From: a bacterium
GTDB taxonomy: Bacteria > UBP6 > JAFGXH01
Direction: 5' to 3'
Length of the DNA stretch: 42,530 bases
Assembly (NCBI GenBank): GCA_027064085.1
Contig: JAMOQH010000095.1
Coordinates: forward strand, 1 to 42,530
The notes under the pieces are model-generated. The model was not told the DNA's origin and made no database searches. It saw only the letters and a list, made by a program, of their open reading frames with translations. A program made the position numbers and the translations under genes. Of the stretch, positions 1 through 8,070 are shown piece after piece; positions within the stretch are counted from its first letter, which is position 1, and the number at the start of each line of letters is the position of its first letter.

Positions 1-673
1 AGTCAATTGCTTCATCTCTGGTTTTTTCTGCATTTTCAAGTAATTTTAAACTATCAATCAATTCATACCCCTGCTGTTTATACTGCCCACCAAAGGAGGC
101 CGGATATGACCTTGTTTGCACATCATTGTTTCCTACAGCAGTTGCTGAATAACCAGCTCCCGAAATAACCTTATTCTGCTCTATTTCACTACCATCTGTT
201 GAATAAAACCAGCTATGTACATTCTCAAAATACATACTAGAGTTAGCAGATTTAATTTCAGGTTTTTGCCTTAATATTTTATCTATTTCTAGTAGTAAGT
301 TAAGTTTCTCTGTTAATGATACAGAAAAAGGGTTAATAGTAATAGGAGATTGCCAAAAATCCTTATAAATATCTTCTTTTGCAAGTTTAACAGGCTCTTT
401 TTGCAATAAATAACTAGCCTTTGCAACTTCCAAAGCATCTTTAGCTTTATTTATTAAATTGTTTTCATCAAAATTATCTGAAGAAGAAAATCCCCATGCA
501 CCTTTGTATAAAACCCTTATACCATATCCAATACTTTTATCCTGCTCTAGTTCAGCAACAATACCATTATTTATTTTAATTGATTCTATTTGTTTTTCAG
601 TAAATCTGATATCAGCATAATCAACACCATTTTCTTTTAAAAACAACAAAATACTATTAGCATATCTTTTCAT
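1..673 (-). CDS. tldD: TldD-family metalloprotease subunit, partial (N-terminal 224 residues)
   Basis: TldD pairs with TldE (PmbA) to form a cytoplasmic zinc protease that degrades unfolded peptides and matures some ribosomally made peptides. The visible N-terminus begins MKRYANSILLFLKENG and carries the family pattern YADIRF, then IGYGIRVLYKGAWGFSS, and later SFGGQYKQQGYE. The ATG at 673 is preceded by GAGGG and lies 19 bases after the stop of the EGF-PLD lipoprotein gene, so it looks like the third gene of a tldE - lipoprotein - tldD operon. The reading frame is open to the window edge. The HEXXXH zinc motif, expected near residue 260 in this family, lies outside the window, so TldD rather than TldE is inferred from the pairing with the motif-less partner upstream. 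Confidence 0.85.
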   Translation of the reverse strand, partial: MKRYANSILLFLKENGVDYADIRFTEKQIESIKINNGIVAELEQDKSIGYGIRVLYKGAWGFSSSDNFDENNLINKAKDALEVAKASYLLQKEPVKLAKEDIYKDFWQSPITINPFSVSLTEKLNLLLEIDKILRQKPEIKSANSSMYFENVHSWFYSTDGSEIEQNKVISGAGYSATAVGNNDVQTRSYPASFGGQYKQQGYELIDSLKLLENAEKTRDEAID

Positions 674-692
674 ATTCCCTCATAAATATTAA

Positions 693-2726
693 TTATTCTC
701 CAAGTTCTCTTCTGATACAATATCCATCATTACTCTCTTCAAACTTGCTTGCACATAAAGTATATTTCCAGCCCTTATGATGGTCATCTTGACTAGCTCC
801 TCCATTCCATGGTTCATAGGAATAGTGATATTCACTATTATTAATAGGGTCCACAGGAAGTTTCCATAAAATACCCTCTGTAACTAAATCCCTTAAATCA
901 CTGTTTTCATCCCAATCATCTCCATTACCACACTCACTTCCATTATCTCCAGTGGAACAATCACTTTCGGAATTTTCAGGTTGAGTATATGAACCATGTA
1001 TAGCATAATGTTTTTTTAATCCATCAGCAATATGATGTAAATCAACCTTTCTTGCTCTATTTCTTGAAGTAACAGAAGAATAATCTTTAATTTGAGTCCA
1101 AAAATTTAAATAATCATTATAAATATTATCGTTTTCTATGCGAATAAAGGTTTCATCATTTTGTCTTAATGCTGAAGATGTATAATTGTGAGAACCAGTT
1201 ACAACAACCTTCTTCCTTACACCATTCATTTTGGCATCAATCAACATAAATTTACAATGTATTGCGTTTTCAGCCTTTAAAAGAGATTCCTTAAGTGTTT
1301 CAATTATATTAAATCCAGGTGAAAGATAACTTCCATCTCCCCATTCAATACCTGTAATAACTTTGACATCACAACCATCTTCTGCCAACTCACTTAATTT
1401 TGAAGCCACTGAATCTCTGCCATAATCATAAAAATATGCTATTGCAATATTAATCTTTCCATTTTCAGAGCAATCTACTTCATTTAGAATATCTATAATA
1501 GGGTCACTTCCTTCTTTTTTGGGAAAGAAATAAGCTTCAACTCCTGAAATACCCATTTGCACAGTAAATGTATAATTATCTGCATCTTCTGATTTCATTT
1601 CTATAAAATGATTGAGATAAGCATTATATAAAGTTGTATCATAAGGTATAATTACTAAATCCTGAAAACGCTTAACAGAGTTATTATAAAGATTTGATGA
1701 AGATTGAAATACAACATTTTTTAAACCATTGGAAAGTTCTTCAAAAAGAATAAATTTATTGTGATTAATACCTTTATAATCCCCGTCATTATATGTTCCA
1801 AGACAACTACCCCAGCCATCATCTACACCATTATTCATCTTGCAAATATAAATACAATCGGCGGTATTATCCAAACAAATTTCAGTAGCTTGAGCTAATA
1901 AAGGAGCATTTGTTGAAGTTCTATTTTTACCATCAACAATAATTTGAATGTCAACACCTCTGCTTTTGGCAACCTTTAAACTATCCAGAATAGAATCTTC
2001 GCTTAAAAGATAGTAGCTCATTTTTATACTAGACCCGGGAACAGCCATATAAATATATTCCTTAACCTTATTAAGAATATTTCTGCTTTCAGGTGTTGCA
2101 AAAACTGTTGTTACTTCAATCTTACAGTCAGAAGAGCAACCATCATTATTTTCATTATTTCCATCATCACATTGTTCACTATTGTCCTTGTTCCCATTTC
2201 CACAAATATTTATTTCGCAATTATCTCCTTCAAAACCCTCTTTGCATTTGCAATGATATTTATTTACTTCATCTATACAAACACCATCATTAAGACATGG
2301 ATTAACAACAGGGCAGTCATTTATATTTATTTCACAATTATCTCCTTCAAAACCCTCTTTGCATTTACAATGATATTTATTTACTTCATCTATACAAACT
2401 CCATCATTTAGGCATGGATTTACAGCAGGGCAGTCATTTATATTTATTTCACAGTTATCTCCCTCAAAGCCCTCTTTGCATTCACAATGATATTTATTTA
2501 CTTCATCTATACAAATTCCATCATTAAGACACGGATTAATAGCGGGACAGTCATTTATGTTTATTTCGCAGGTTTTCCCTTTAAATCCATCTTTACAATC
2601 ACAAAATCCATCATTACATACGCCATTATTTTCACATGTAACATTTTTACATAAATCTATTTTATCTGTTTGAGAACATGAAGTAATAATTATAAATAAA
2701 AATAGAAAAGATAAAAAAAATTTCAT
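693..2726 (-). CDS. Lipoprotein with four EGF-like domains, a DUF4215-like module, a phospholipase D domain and a pseudopilin-like C-terminus
   Basis: This is a predicted outer-surface or periplasmic lipoprotein of 677 residues. A hydrophobic signal ends in ITSC with the lipid cysteine at residue 17. Four six-cysteine EGF-like domains follow (about 26-53, 60-92, 99-131, 138-170); the last three are almost identical. A cysteine-rich module with CGNG...EQCDDGN...GC..DC (175-202) resembles DUF4215/myxococcal disulphide repeats. Two HKD motifs of the phospholipase D superfamily follow: HNKFILFE at 322, with Glu in place of Asp, and HCKFMLID at 490, with GSHNYTSSAL after it. The final ~120 residues (SRNRARKVDLHHIADGLKKHY, LWKLPVDP, YHYSYE, YTLCA) resemble the globular part of type II secretion pseudopilins. 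Its GGAG site lies in the end of tldE, one base upstream of which the genes nearly touch. The substrate is unknown; nuclease or phospholipase activity is possible. Confidence 0.85.
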   Translation of the reverse strand: MKFFLSFLFLFIIITSCSQTDKIDLCKNVTCENNGVCNDGFCDCKDGFKGKTCEININDCPAINPCLNDGICIDEVNKYHCECKEGFEGDNCEININDCPAVNPCLNDGVCIDEVNKYHCKCKEGFEGDNCEININDCPVVNPCLNDGVCIDEVNKYHCKCKEGFEGDNCEINICGNGNKDNSEQCDDGNNENNDGCSSDCKIEVTTVFATPESRNILNKVKEYIYMAVPGSSIKMSYYLLSEDSILDSLKVAKSRGVDIQIIVDGKNRTSTNAPLLAQATEICLDNTADCIYICKMNNGVDDGWGSCLGTYNDGDYKGINHNKFILFEELSNGLKNVVFQSSSNLYNNSVKRFQDLVIIPYDTTLYNAYLNHFIEMKSEDADNYTFTVQMGISGVEAYFFPKKEGSDPIIDILNEVDCSENGKINIAIAYFYDYGRDSVASKLSELAEDGCDVKVITGIEWGDGSYLSPGFNIIETLKESLLKAENAIHCKFMLIDAKMNGVRKKVVVTGSHNYTSSALRQNDETFIRIENDNIYNDYLNFWTQIKDYSSVTSRNRARKVDLHHIADGLKKHYAIHGSYTQPENSESDCSTGDNGSECGNGDDWDENSDLRDLVTEGILWKLPVDPINNSEYHYSYEPWNGGASQDDHHKGWKYTLCASKFEESNDGYCIRRELGE
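2208..2567 (-). repeat. Three tandem 117-bp repeats encoding EGF-like domains
   Basis: Three consecutive 39-codon units encode EGF-like domains with the core YHCKCKEGFEGDNCEININD. They are near-identical at the DNA level as well as the protein level, differing mainly at silent positions and in the residues before NPCLNDG (PAI, PAV, PVV). This points to recent tandem expansion or homogenisation inside the EGF-PLD gene. Copy number may vary between strains. Confidence 0.85.
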
Positions 2727-2727
2727 A

Positions 2728-4059
2728 TTAAAACTCCGTAACAGATGAAAACCGAAAACCTTTAATTTTCATATAGGGTAAAATAACAGAAAATTCAGGG
2801 TCAAAAAACTCATTAGCTATATAGGTATCTTTTGATAAAGCCTCTACATTATTTAATAATCTGATTATACTATCTGTAAATCTTAAATTTTTAACAGCTT
2901 TTGTAATTTTACCATTTTCAATTAAAAATAATCCATCTCTTGTCATTCCAGTAAAGGTCATCTCTTTAGGATTAATAATATTTGTATAATGAAATCTATT
3001 TACATATAATCCATACTTAGTTGATTTTATCATCTCTTCTTTACTAGAATCACCACCTTTAACTACCATATTTAATGGAAATGCTCCAAAATTATTAGGT
3101 TGGGTTAATCCATGACCTGTTGATTTTATGCCAAGTTTTTTTGCATAAAATCTATCAAGAGCTATATTTTTTAAAACACCATTCTCAATTAAAGTTAAAT
3201 CCTTTTTATCCACTCCTTCACGATCAAAAAAATAGCCTTTCTTTAAATCACTTAATGGCTCATCAGTAATTGTTATATTTTCACCTAAAACCTTTTCATT
3301 TAATTTATCAAAAGGCCCCGTTTTATCACAAAAATCCTTTCCGTTAAATCCATACCATGCTAAAAATGAAAATAAATCACTAGCTGCATCGGGAGATAAA
3401 ACTACATCATATTCTTTTGCCTCCACACTTACTGCATCTTTGTTTTGAGTAGCAATCTCAACAGCTTTTTTAGCAATCTCTAGATGATTAATTTTATTTG
3501 CATCACTGGTTATTTCTTGTGCCCATCCTTTACTAGGCTCTGTAATTGAAACAGAAAAATTTGCTGCATACACAAAGGCTTCTTTTTCAAGTCCTTTACT
3601 GTTTAAAAGGGTTAAAGATTGATAAACTTCAGTGTCAACTCCTGCTGATTTCATATTTTTACTTTTTATGTAATTCAGTGCTTTTTTTATACTCATAGCT
3701 CTTTCTTCATGACTCAATTTAAAAACTTTTTCTATATCAATACTTTTTCCTCTATTATCTTCATATAAAGAGAGTAAGTTTCTATCTGTGGGCATAAATT
3801 TAATTACAGAAATAGCTTTATTAAAACATGTTAATAATCCTGATTCACTTAAATCATTTGTTGAGGCAATACCGTTTTTACCACCTTTAATAATCCTAAA
3901 TCTAACTTCTGTTTTCTCCTGATTTACGGATTGGATAATATCATTATCTGCAAATCTGGCTAAAACACTATTATTTTGCTCAATGAGAATTTCCAACTCA
4001 TCATAATTTTCAGAATATGTTTTTTTAAAAAAAACTGAAACTTTATCCTTTATATTCAT
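2728..4059 (-). CDS. pmbA: TldE/PmbA-family protein
   Basis: This is the non-catalytic partner of TldD in the TldD/TldE heterodimeric protease. The 443-residue product shows the family layout: an N-terminal domain with FRIIKGGKNGIASTNDLS and a C-terminal domain with DVVLSPDAASDLFSFLAWYGFNG, GYFFDREGVDKKDLTLIENG and TGHGLTQPNNFGAFPLN. No HEXXXH motif is present, as expected for TldE rather than TldD. The reading frame is open 18 codons further up to an ATG at 4113, but the ATG at 4059 has AGGAG at good spacing and gives the normal TldE N-terminus (MNIKDKVSVFFKKTYS), so it is preferred. It is the first gene of the tldE - lipoprotein - tldD operon; the next gene starts one base after its stop. 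Confidence 0.88.
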   Translation of the reverse strand: MNIKDKVSVFFKKTYSENYDELEILIEQNNSVLARFADNDIIQSVNQEKTEVRFRIIKGGKNGIASTNDLSESGLLTCFNKAISVIKFMPTDRNLLSLYEDNRGKSIDIEKVFKLSHEERAMSIKKALNYIKSKNMKSAGVDTEVYQSLTLLNSKGLEKEAFVYAANFSVSITEPSKGWAQEITSDANKINHLEIAKKAVEIATQNKDAVSVEAKEYDVVLSPDAASDLFSFLAWYGFNGKDFCDKTGPFDKLNEKVLGENITITDEPLSDLKKGYFFDREGVDKKDLTLIENGVLKNIALDRFYAKKLGIKSTGHGLTQPNNFGAFPLNMVVKGGDSSKEEMIKSTKYGLYVNRFHYTNIINPKEMTFTGMTRDGLFLIENGKITKAVKNLRFTDSIIRLLNNVEALSKDTYIANEFFDPEFSVILPYMKIKGFRFSSVTEF

Positions 4060-4203
4060 AAAATCTCCTAAAAATAAGATGCTTATTATACTCAATAAAA
4101 AGAAACATCGCAAATTATATAAATTTATTTTATAAAAACGCCTAGTAAATGTTTTTTTAATAAGAAACCTAAGATTTTATCGACTTTTACCGAGTAATTT
4201 ATT

Positions 4204-4218
4204 ATACTAGTTTAGTAT
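4204..4218. promoter_or_regulatory. Perfect inverted repeat upstream of thiD
   Basis: ATACTA-GTT-TAGTAT is a perfect 6-bp inverted repeat with a 3-base spacer, about 30 bases before the thiD start. It includes a -10-like TATACT, so an operator overlapping the promoter is possible. There is no direct evidence of a regulator. Confidence 0.3.
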
Positions 4219-4249
4219 GATTTATTTTATATAGAGAAAGAGGATATTT

Positions 4250-5020
4250 ATGCAACAAATATTAGTAATAGCAGGTAATGACCCTTCATCTGGGGCAGGA
4301 TTAGAATTAGCAACAAAATTTTTTGACCATATCAACTACTATACTTTCAATGTAACAACAGCAATTACAGCACAAAATTCTTTAGGTGTTCAAGATTTTA
4401 AATATACCTCACATCCAATATTTTTATCTCAACTAAGCAGTGTAAGTAGCGATTTTAGAATTGATATTATTAAAATAGGATTAATTGCAAATACTGCTTT
4501 AATTTATAGTTTTTTAGATTGGTATAATTCATTAAAAGGAAATAAACCGCCTATCGTTTTTGACCCAATTTTAAAATCTACTTCTGATAAAAACTTTTTT
4601 GACGATAAAGAAATACTCGGAGCAATAAGGGAATTGATTTCTGTATGTGATATCATAACACCGAACTACAAAGAAGCTATGATTATTTCGGGAAAAGCAA
4701 CTATTGATGATATGATTAAATATTTTAGAAAACTTGGTACGAAAGGTGGTGTTATTACAGGAGGAGATGAAGATAAAGAGCAGGCTACAGACTATGTTTT
4801 TACCCAAAAAGAAGAAAAAGTTCTTTCATATCCAAAAACAAAATTAGACAATGAAATTCATGGTACAGGATGCTTATTTTCTAATGCAATTACATATTAT
4901 TATATTGAAACTTTAAACATTCTCGAATCTGCACAAAGGGCCAAAGCCATGGTCAGTTTTAATATTAGAAACAATTTAAAAAAATTAGGAAAAGGATATT
5001 ATTCGTTTTTACTTAAGTGA
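4250..5020 (+). CDS. thiD: Hydroxymethylpyrimidine/phosphomethylpyrimidine kinase
   Basis: ThiD phosphorylates HMP and HMP-phosphate in the pyrimidine branch of thiamine diphosphate synthesis in the cytoplasm. The 256-residue product has the ribokinase-fold signature: an N-terminal VIAGNDPSSGAG (family consensus GSDPSGGAG), TAITAQNSLGV, KIGLIAN, the VFDPIL strand, DIITPNYKEA, and the anion-hole motif HGTGC near residue 205. The length is normal for the family. It stands alone, divergent from the tldE operon and followed by a hairpin, so it does not sit in a thiamine operon here. The ATG at 4250 follows AAAGAGG at good spacing. I saw no TPP riboswitch in the 190 bases upstream. Confidence 0.92.
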   Translation: MQQILVIAGNDPSSGAGLELATKFFDHINYYTFNVTTAITAQNSLGVQDFKYTSHPIFLSQLSSVSSDFRIDIIKIGLIANTALIYSFLDWYNSLKGNKPPIVFDPILKSTSDKNFFDDKEILGAIRELISVCDIITPNYKEAMIISGKATIDDMIKYFRKLGTKGGVITGGDEDKEQATDYVFTQKEEKVLSYPKTKLDNEIHGTGCLFSNAITYYYIETLNILESAQRAKAMVSFNIRNNLKKLGKGYYSFLLK

Positions 5021-5035
5021 TATTTTGTCACTTAA
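5013..5035 (+). terminator. Hairpin over the thiD stop codon
   Basis: TTAAGTGA - 7-base loop - TCACTTAA is a perfect 8-bp stem that includes the thiD stop codon. It is followed a few bases later by ATTTTT rather than an immediate T-run, so it is a weak terminator candidate or an mRNA 3'-end structure. Confidence 0.4.
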
Positions 5036-5041
5036 CACCTA

Positions 5042-5065
5042 TTTTTAAACTAAAATCTTGAAAAA
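5042..5065 (+). repeat. CTAAAAT-loop intergenic hairpin, copy 1 (imperfect)
   Basis: TTTTTAAA - loop CTAAAAT - CTTGAAAAA, between thiD and the J-domain gene. The base pair closing the loop is an A-C mismatch; the next seven positions pair, including one T-G wobble. The loop is identical to the other members of the family in this window (about 11.4, 26.7, 32.5 and 40.9 kb). Confidence 0.5.
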
Positions 5066-5170
5066 CTTAAGAAAAAATGATATTAAATAATATATATGGG
5101 AATGTAACAAGTTATACTATAAATTATCTATAACAATAGTTGCATATTTAACTATTAATTAAGGCGTTTT

Positions 5171-6289
5171 ATGAATATTAGTATAAACAGTAAAAATCTA
5201 AATATAAATATTACAAAAGATGAAGTTTTCATACTAAATACAATTATTGATAAAATAGACTTTATTTCTTTAAAAAAGATTACTTCAAATAATTTTAAAG
5301 AAGAAGAACTAATTGATATATTAAAATCTCTATATGAAAAGAAAATTGTTCTCATTGATGACCCATCTTTACTAAAAATTGGTTCATTTAATAATAACAC
5401 TAGTGAAAGTTCTGTATATTTATATACTAATACTAATATTTCAGAACAAATAGAAAACATATATAAAAAAATACAAGAAGAAAAAAATTATTACGAAATA
5501 TTAGGAGTCTCCCCTAAATCATCACTAAAAGAGATAAAATTTATCTATTTTAAATTAAGTAGAAGATATCACCCTGATATAGTAAAAAAATACAATTTAC
5601 CTAGTGACATAAAAGAACAAGTTGATACAGTAATGCTTAAATTATCCAATATATTTAACATACTAAAAGTTGATTCTAAAAGAAAAGAATATGATAGAAC
5701 TTTAAATATATTTAAAAATAAACTAAAATCAATTAAACAGGCAAATCCACACAATAATAATATTGAAAAATCAAATGAATATACACTACTTGCAAGTAAT
5801 GAATACTATGGAGGAAAACTAGATAAGTCATTACAATTAATAAAACTAGCTCTATCATACAATCCTAATAGTAAAAAAGCACTAAAATTAAAAACAGATT
5901 TAGATATATTAATTAATAAAAATAAAATTTTAAATAACATAAAATCAATCAATGAATTAATAAGTGTGGGAGATTATTATGAAGCATTTGAACAAATTAA
6001 TGATTTAATTATTGAATATGGAGATGAAAAAAGGTTTTTATTAAAAAAAGTAGAGCTTTTAGATAAAATTAATTCTCATAAAAATAAAAATAAAATAATT
6101 AGTTTATTAAAAGACATATTAAGTAAAGATAAAAATGATATACAAACAAGAGAAATTTTAATAGAATATTTAAAAAAAGTAGATGAAAAAGTTCTATTGA
6201 AAGAACAATCAGAAGAATTGTTAAAAATAGATCCTAAAAATAAAACTGCTAAAAAATATATTAAGGGGAAATTATGGAATATGTTTTAG
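5171..6289 (+). CDS. J-domain co-chaperone with winged-helix-like N-terminus and TPR-like C-terminus
   Basis: J-domain proteins stimulate the ATPase of Hsp70 and deliver clients to it. The J-domain lies at about residues 107-177: YYEILGVSP start, the diagnostic HPD in RRYHPDIV, and KRKEYDR at its end. The ~95 residues before it (KKITSNNFKEEELIDILKSL) look like a small winged-helix module, a layout I recall from deltaproteobacterial J-proteins. After the J-domain, residues ~195-370 form helical TPR-like pairs (LDKSLQLIKLALSYNPNSKKA, LLKIDPKNKTAKKY). There is no zinc-finger or G/F region, so it is not canonical DnaJ. Its last 16 bases overlap the start of the Hsp70 gene, implying translational coupling and a dedicated chaperone pair. 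Confidence 0.85.
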   Translation: MNISINSKNLNINITKDEVFILNTIIDKIDFISLKKITSNNFKEEELIDILKSLYEKKIVLIDDPSLLKIGSFNNNTSESSVYLYTNTNISEQIENIYKKIQEEKNYYEILGVSPKSSLKEIKFIYFKLSRRYHPDIVKKYNLPSDIKEQVDTVMLKLSNIFNILKVDSKRKEYDRTLNIFKNKLKSIKQANPHNNNIEKSNEYTLLASNEYYGGKLDKSLQLIKLALSYNPNSKKALKLKTDLDILINKNKILNNIKSINELISVGDYYEAFEQINDLIIEYGDEKRFLLKKVELLDKINSHKNKNKIISLLKDILSKDKNDIQTREILIEYLKKVDEKVLLKEQSEELLKIDPKNKTAKKYIKGKLWNMF

Positions 6290-8070
6290 GAATTGATTTA
6301 GGTACAACAAATAGTTGTGTTTATTATTCTAAAGAAGATGGTAGTCTTGAATTAGTTCCTATTGATAATAAAAATTTATTACCTTCAGTTGTTTCATTCA
6401 GAGAGTCTAGTGTATTAGTTGGACACAATGCTTTAAACCAACTAATTATTAACCCTCAAAATACAATTTATGCATTTAAAAGATTAATTGGTAGAAGATG
6501 GGAAAGTAGTTTTTTACAAAATGCAGTTAAAAATTATTCATATAAAATAATAAAACACAATGAATCATCAGTTAGGGTTGAAGTTGATGATAAATTGTAC
6601 TCCATAGAAGAAATCTCTGCCCTTATTTTATCAAAAATCAGAGCTGAAGCATCTAAAAAATTAGGCGAAGATATAACAAAAGCAATTATTACAGTTCCAG
6701 CTTATTTTAATGAAAATCAAAGAAAAACAACCAAAGATGCAGGAAGCATTGCAGGACTAGATGTTATAAATATTATAAATGAACCTACTGCAGCAGCTCT
6801 TGCTTATGGATTTAAAGAAAATAAAAATCAACACCTACTTATATATGACTTAGGTGGTGGAACATTTGATGTAACCGTTTTAGATATAATGAATAATATT
6901 TTTGAAGTAATTGCAACAGTTGGTGATACTTTTTTAGGTGGAGAAGATTTTACTAATAAAATTGTCACATGGATAGAACAAGATATTATAGAAAAGTATG
7001 ATAATTCATTTAATCTTCAAAATGACCCTATAATTCACCAAAGAATTAAAAGTGCAGCAGAAATACTTAAAAAAGACTTATCAAAAAGAAGTTCTGGTAC
7101 AATAGAACTACCATTTTTATTTATAACCAAAGATAAAAAAACTATTAATTATTCACAAGAAATCACTTTGGAACTTTTTAATGAGTTAGTTGAACCTCTA
7201 GTTGATAAAACCATTGATTTAATAGAGCAAATGCTAGACTATACAAATTTATATATTGAAAATATTGATAAAGTAATATTAGTAGGAGGGCAAACTCGTT
7301 CTAGAATAGTTGTTGAAAAACTAGAAAATTTCTTTAGAAGAAAGATTTCTAAATCAATCAATCCAGATGAAGCAGTTGCTATTGGAGCAGCAATAAAGGG
7401 ACGCTTACTATTTAATAATGAAAATGATTCTCTCTTACTAGATGTTATTTCTCAGTCCATGGGAATTATGGTATCAGGTGGTTTTTATGAAAAAATTATA
7501 GATAGAGATTCGGTAATCCCATGTTCTGCAGTTAAAACATTTACAACAATAAAAGACAATCAAAAACAAGTAGATATAAATATTTTTCAAGGAGAATATT
7601 TATCTGCAACAGAAAATACATATTTAGGAACAATTAAAATTAAAGATATTCCCCCTATGGCACAAGGTGAATTTAAAGTAGATATAACATTTCTTGTTGA
7701 TACAGAAGGTATATTAACTGTAAAAGCAATAGATTTAAACTCTGATAAAACCTATGAGCTTGTTTTAGAAGGTGCATCAGGATTAACAGCCGAAGAATTA
7801 AAAAAACTTTCAGAAAATAAAAATCTTATTAATGGTTACGAAACCGGCAAAGAAGACTTATATATGTTATTAACTTCAATAAAAAAATTAATTCCACTCT
7901 CTCAGAAAAGATTAAAAGGAGACAAAGATAATTTACTTAAGTTAAATAACTACAAAAAATATATAGCTCTCATAGAAACTCAAAAATCATTTAATCAAGA
8001 TGAAGTATTAAGTTTTACTGAAAATTTAACAGCAATAGAAGCTGCATTAAAAGATATAGTGAATGGCTAA
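6274..8070 (+). CDS. Hsp70-family chaperone (DnaK-like, accessory)
   Basis: This is a cytoplasmic ATP-dependent chaperone of 598 residues. It has the standard Hsp70 signatures: VLGIDLGTTNSCV at the N-terminus, AIITVPAYFNENQRKTTKDAG, NIINEPTAAALAYG, LIYDLGGGTFDVTVLDI, and VILVGGQTRSRIV. A substrate-binding beta-domain follows (about 395-510, INIFQGEYLSATEN) and a shortened helical lid. The start ATG at 6274 follows AAGGGG and lies inside the end of the J-protein gene. The gene is not next to grpE or a canonical dnaJ, and its length is slightly below that of DnaK (about 640), so I read it as an accessory Hsp70 working with the overlapping J-protein. Its end overlaps the carboxypeptidase gene by 8 bases. 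Confidence 0.92.
   Translation: MEYVLGIDLGTTNSCVYYSKEDGSLELVPIDNKNLLPSVVSFRESSVLVGHNALNQLIINPQNTIYAFKRLIGRRWESSFLQNAVKNYSYKIIKHNESSVRVEVDDKLYSIEEISALILSKIRAEASKKLGEDITKAIITVPAYFNENQRKTTKDAGSIAGLDVINIINEPTAAALAYGFKENKNQHLLIYDLGGGTFDVTVLDIMNNIFEVIATVGDTFLGGEDFTNKIVTWIEQDIIEKYDNSFNLQNDPIIHQRIKSAAEILKKDLSKRSSGTIELPFLFITKDKKTINYSQEITLELFNELVEPLVDKTIDLIEQMLDYTNLYIENIDKVILVGGQTRSRIVVEKLENFFRRKISKSINPDEAVAIGAAIKGRLLFNNENDSLLLDVISQSMGIMVSGGFYEKIIDRDSVIPCSAVKTFTTIKDNQKQVDINIFQGEYLSATENTYLGTIKIKDIPPMAQGEFKVDITFLVDTEGILTVKAIDLNSDKTYELVLEGASGLTAEELKKLSENKNLINGYETGKEDLYMLLTSIKKLIPLSQKRLKGDKDNLLKLNNYKKYIALIETQKSFNQDEVLSFTENLTAIEAALKDIVNG

Noticed and set aside
2093-2411. Open frames on the + strand inside the EGF-PLD gene
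   Set aside because: They are antisense shadows of the EGF repeats, rich in His, Tyr and Ile, without ribosome-binding sites.
4114-4249. Possible TPP riboswitch before thiD
   Set aside because: No CUGAGA-type P3/P5 signature could be found; only an inverted repeat and AT-rich sequence are present.
6274-8070. Calling the Hsp70 canonical DnaK
   Set aside because: No grpE or standard dnaJ next to it, shorter lid, and an overlapping non-canonical J-protein; accessory Hsp70 is safer.
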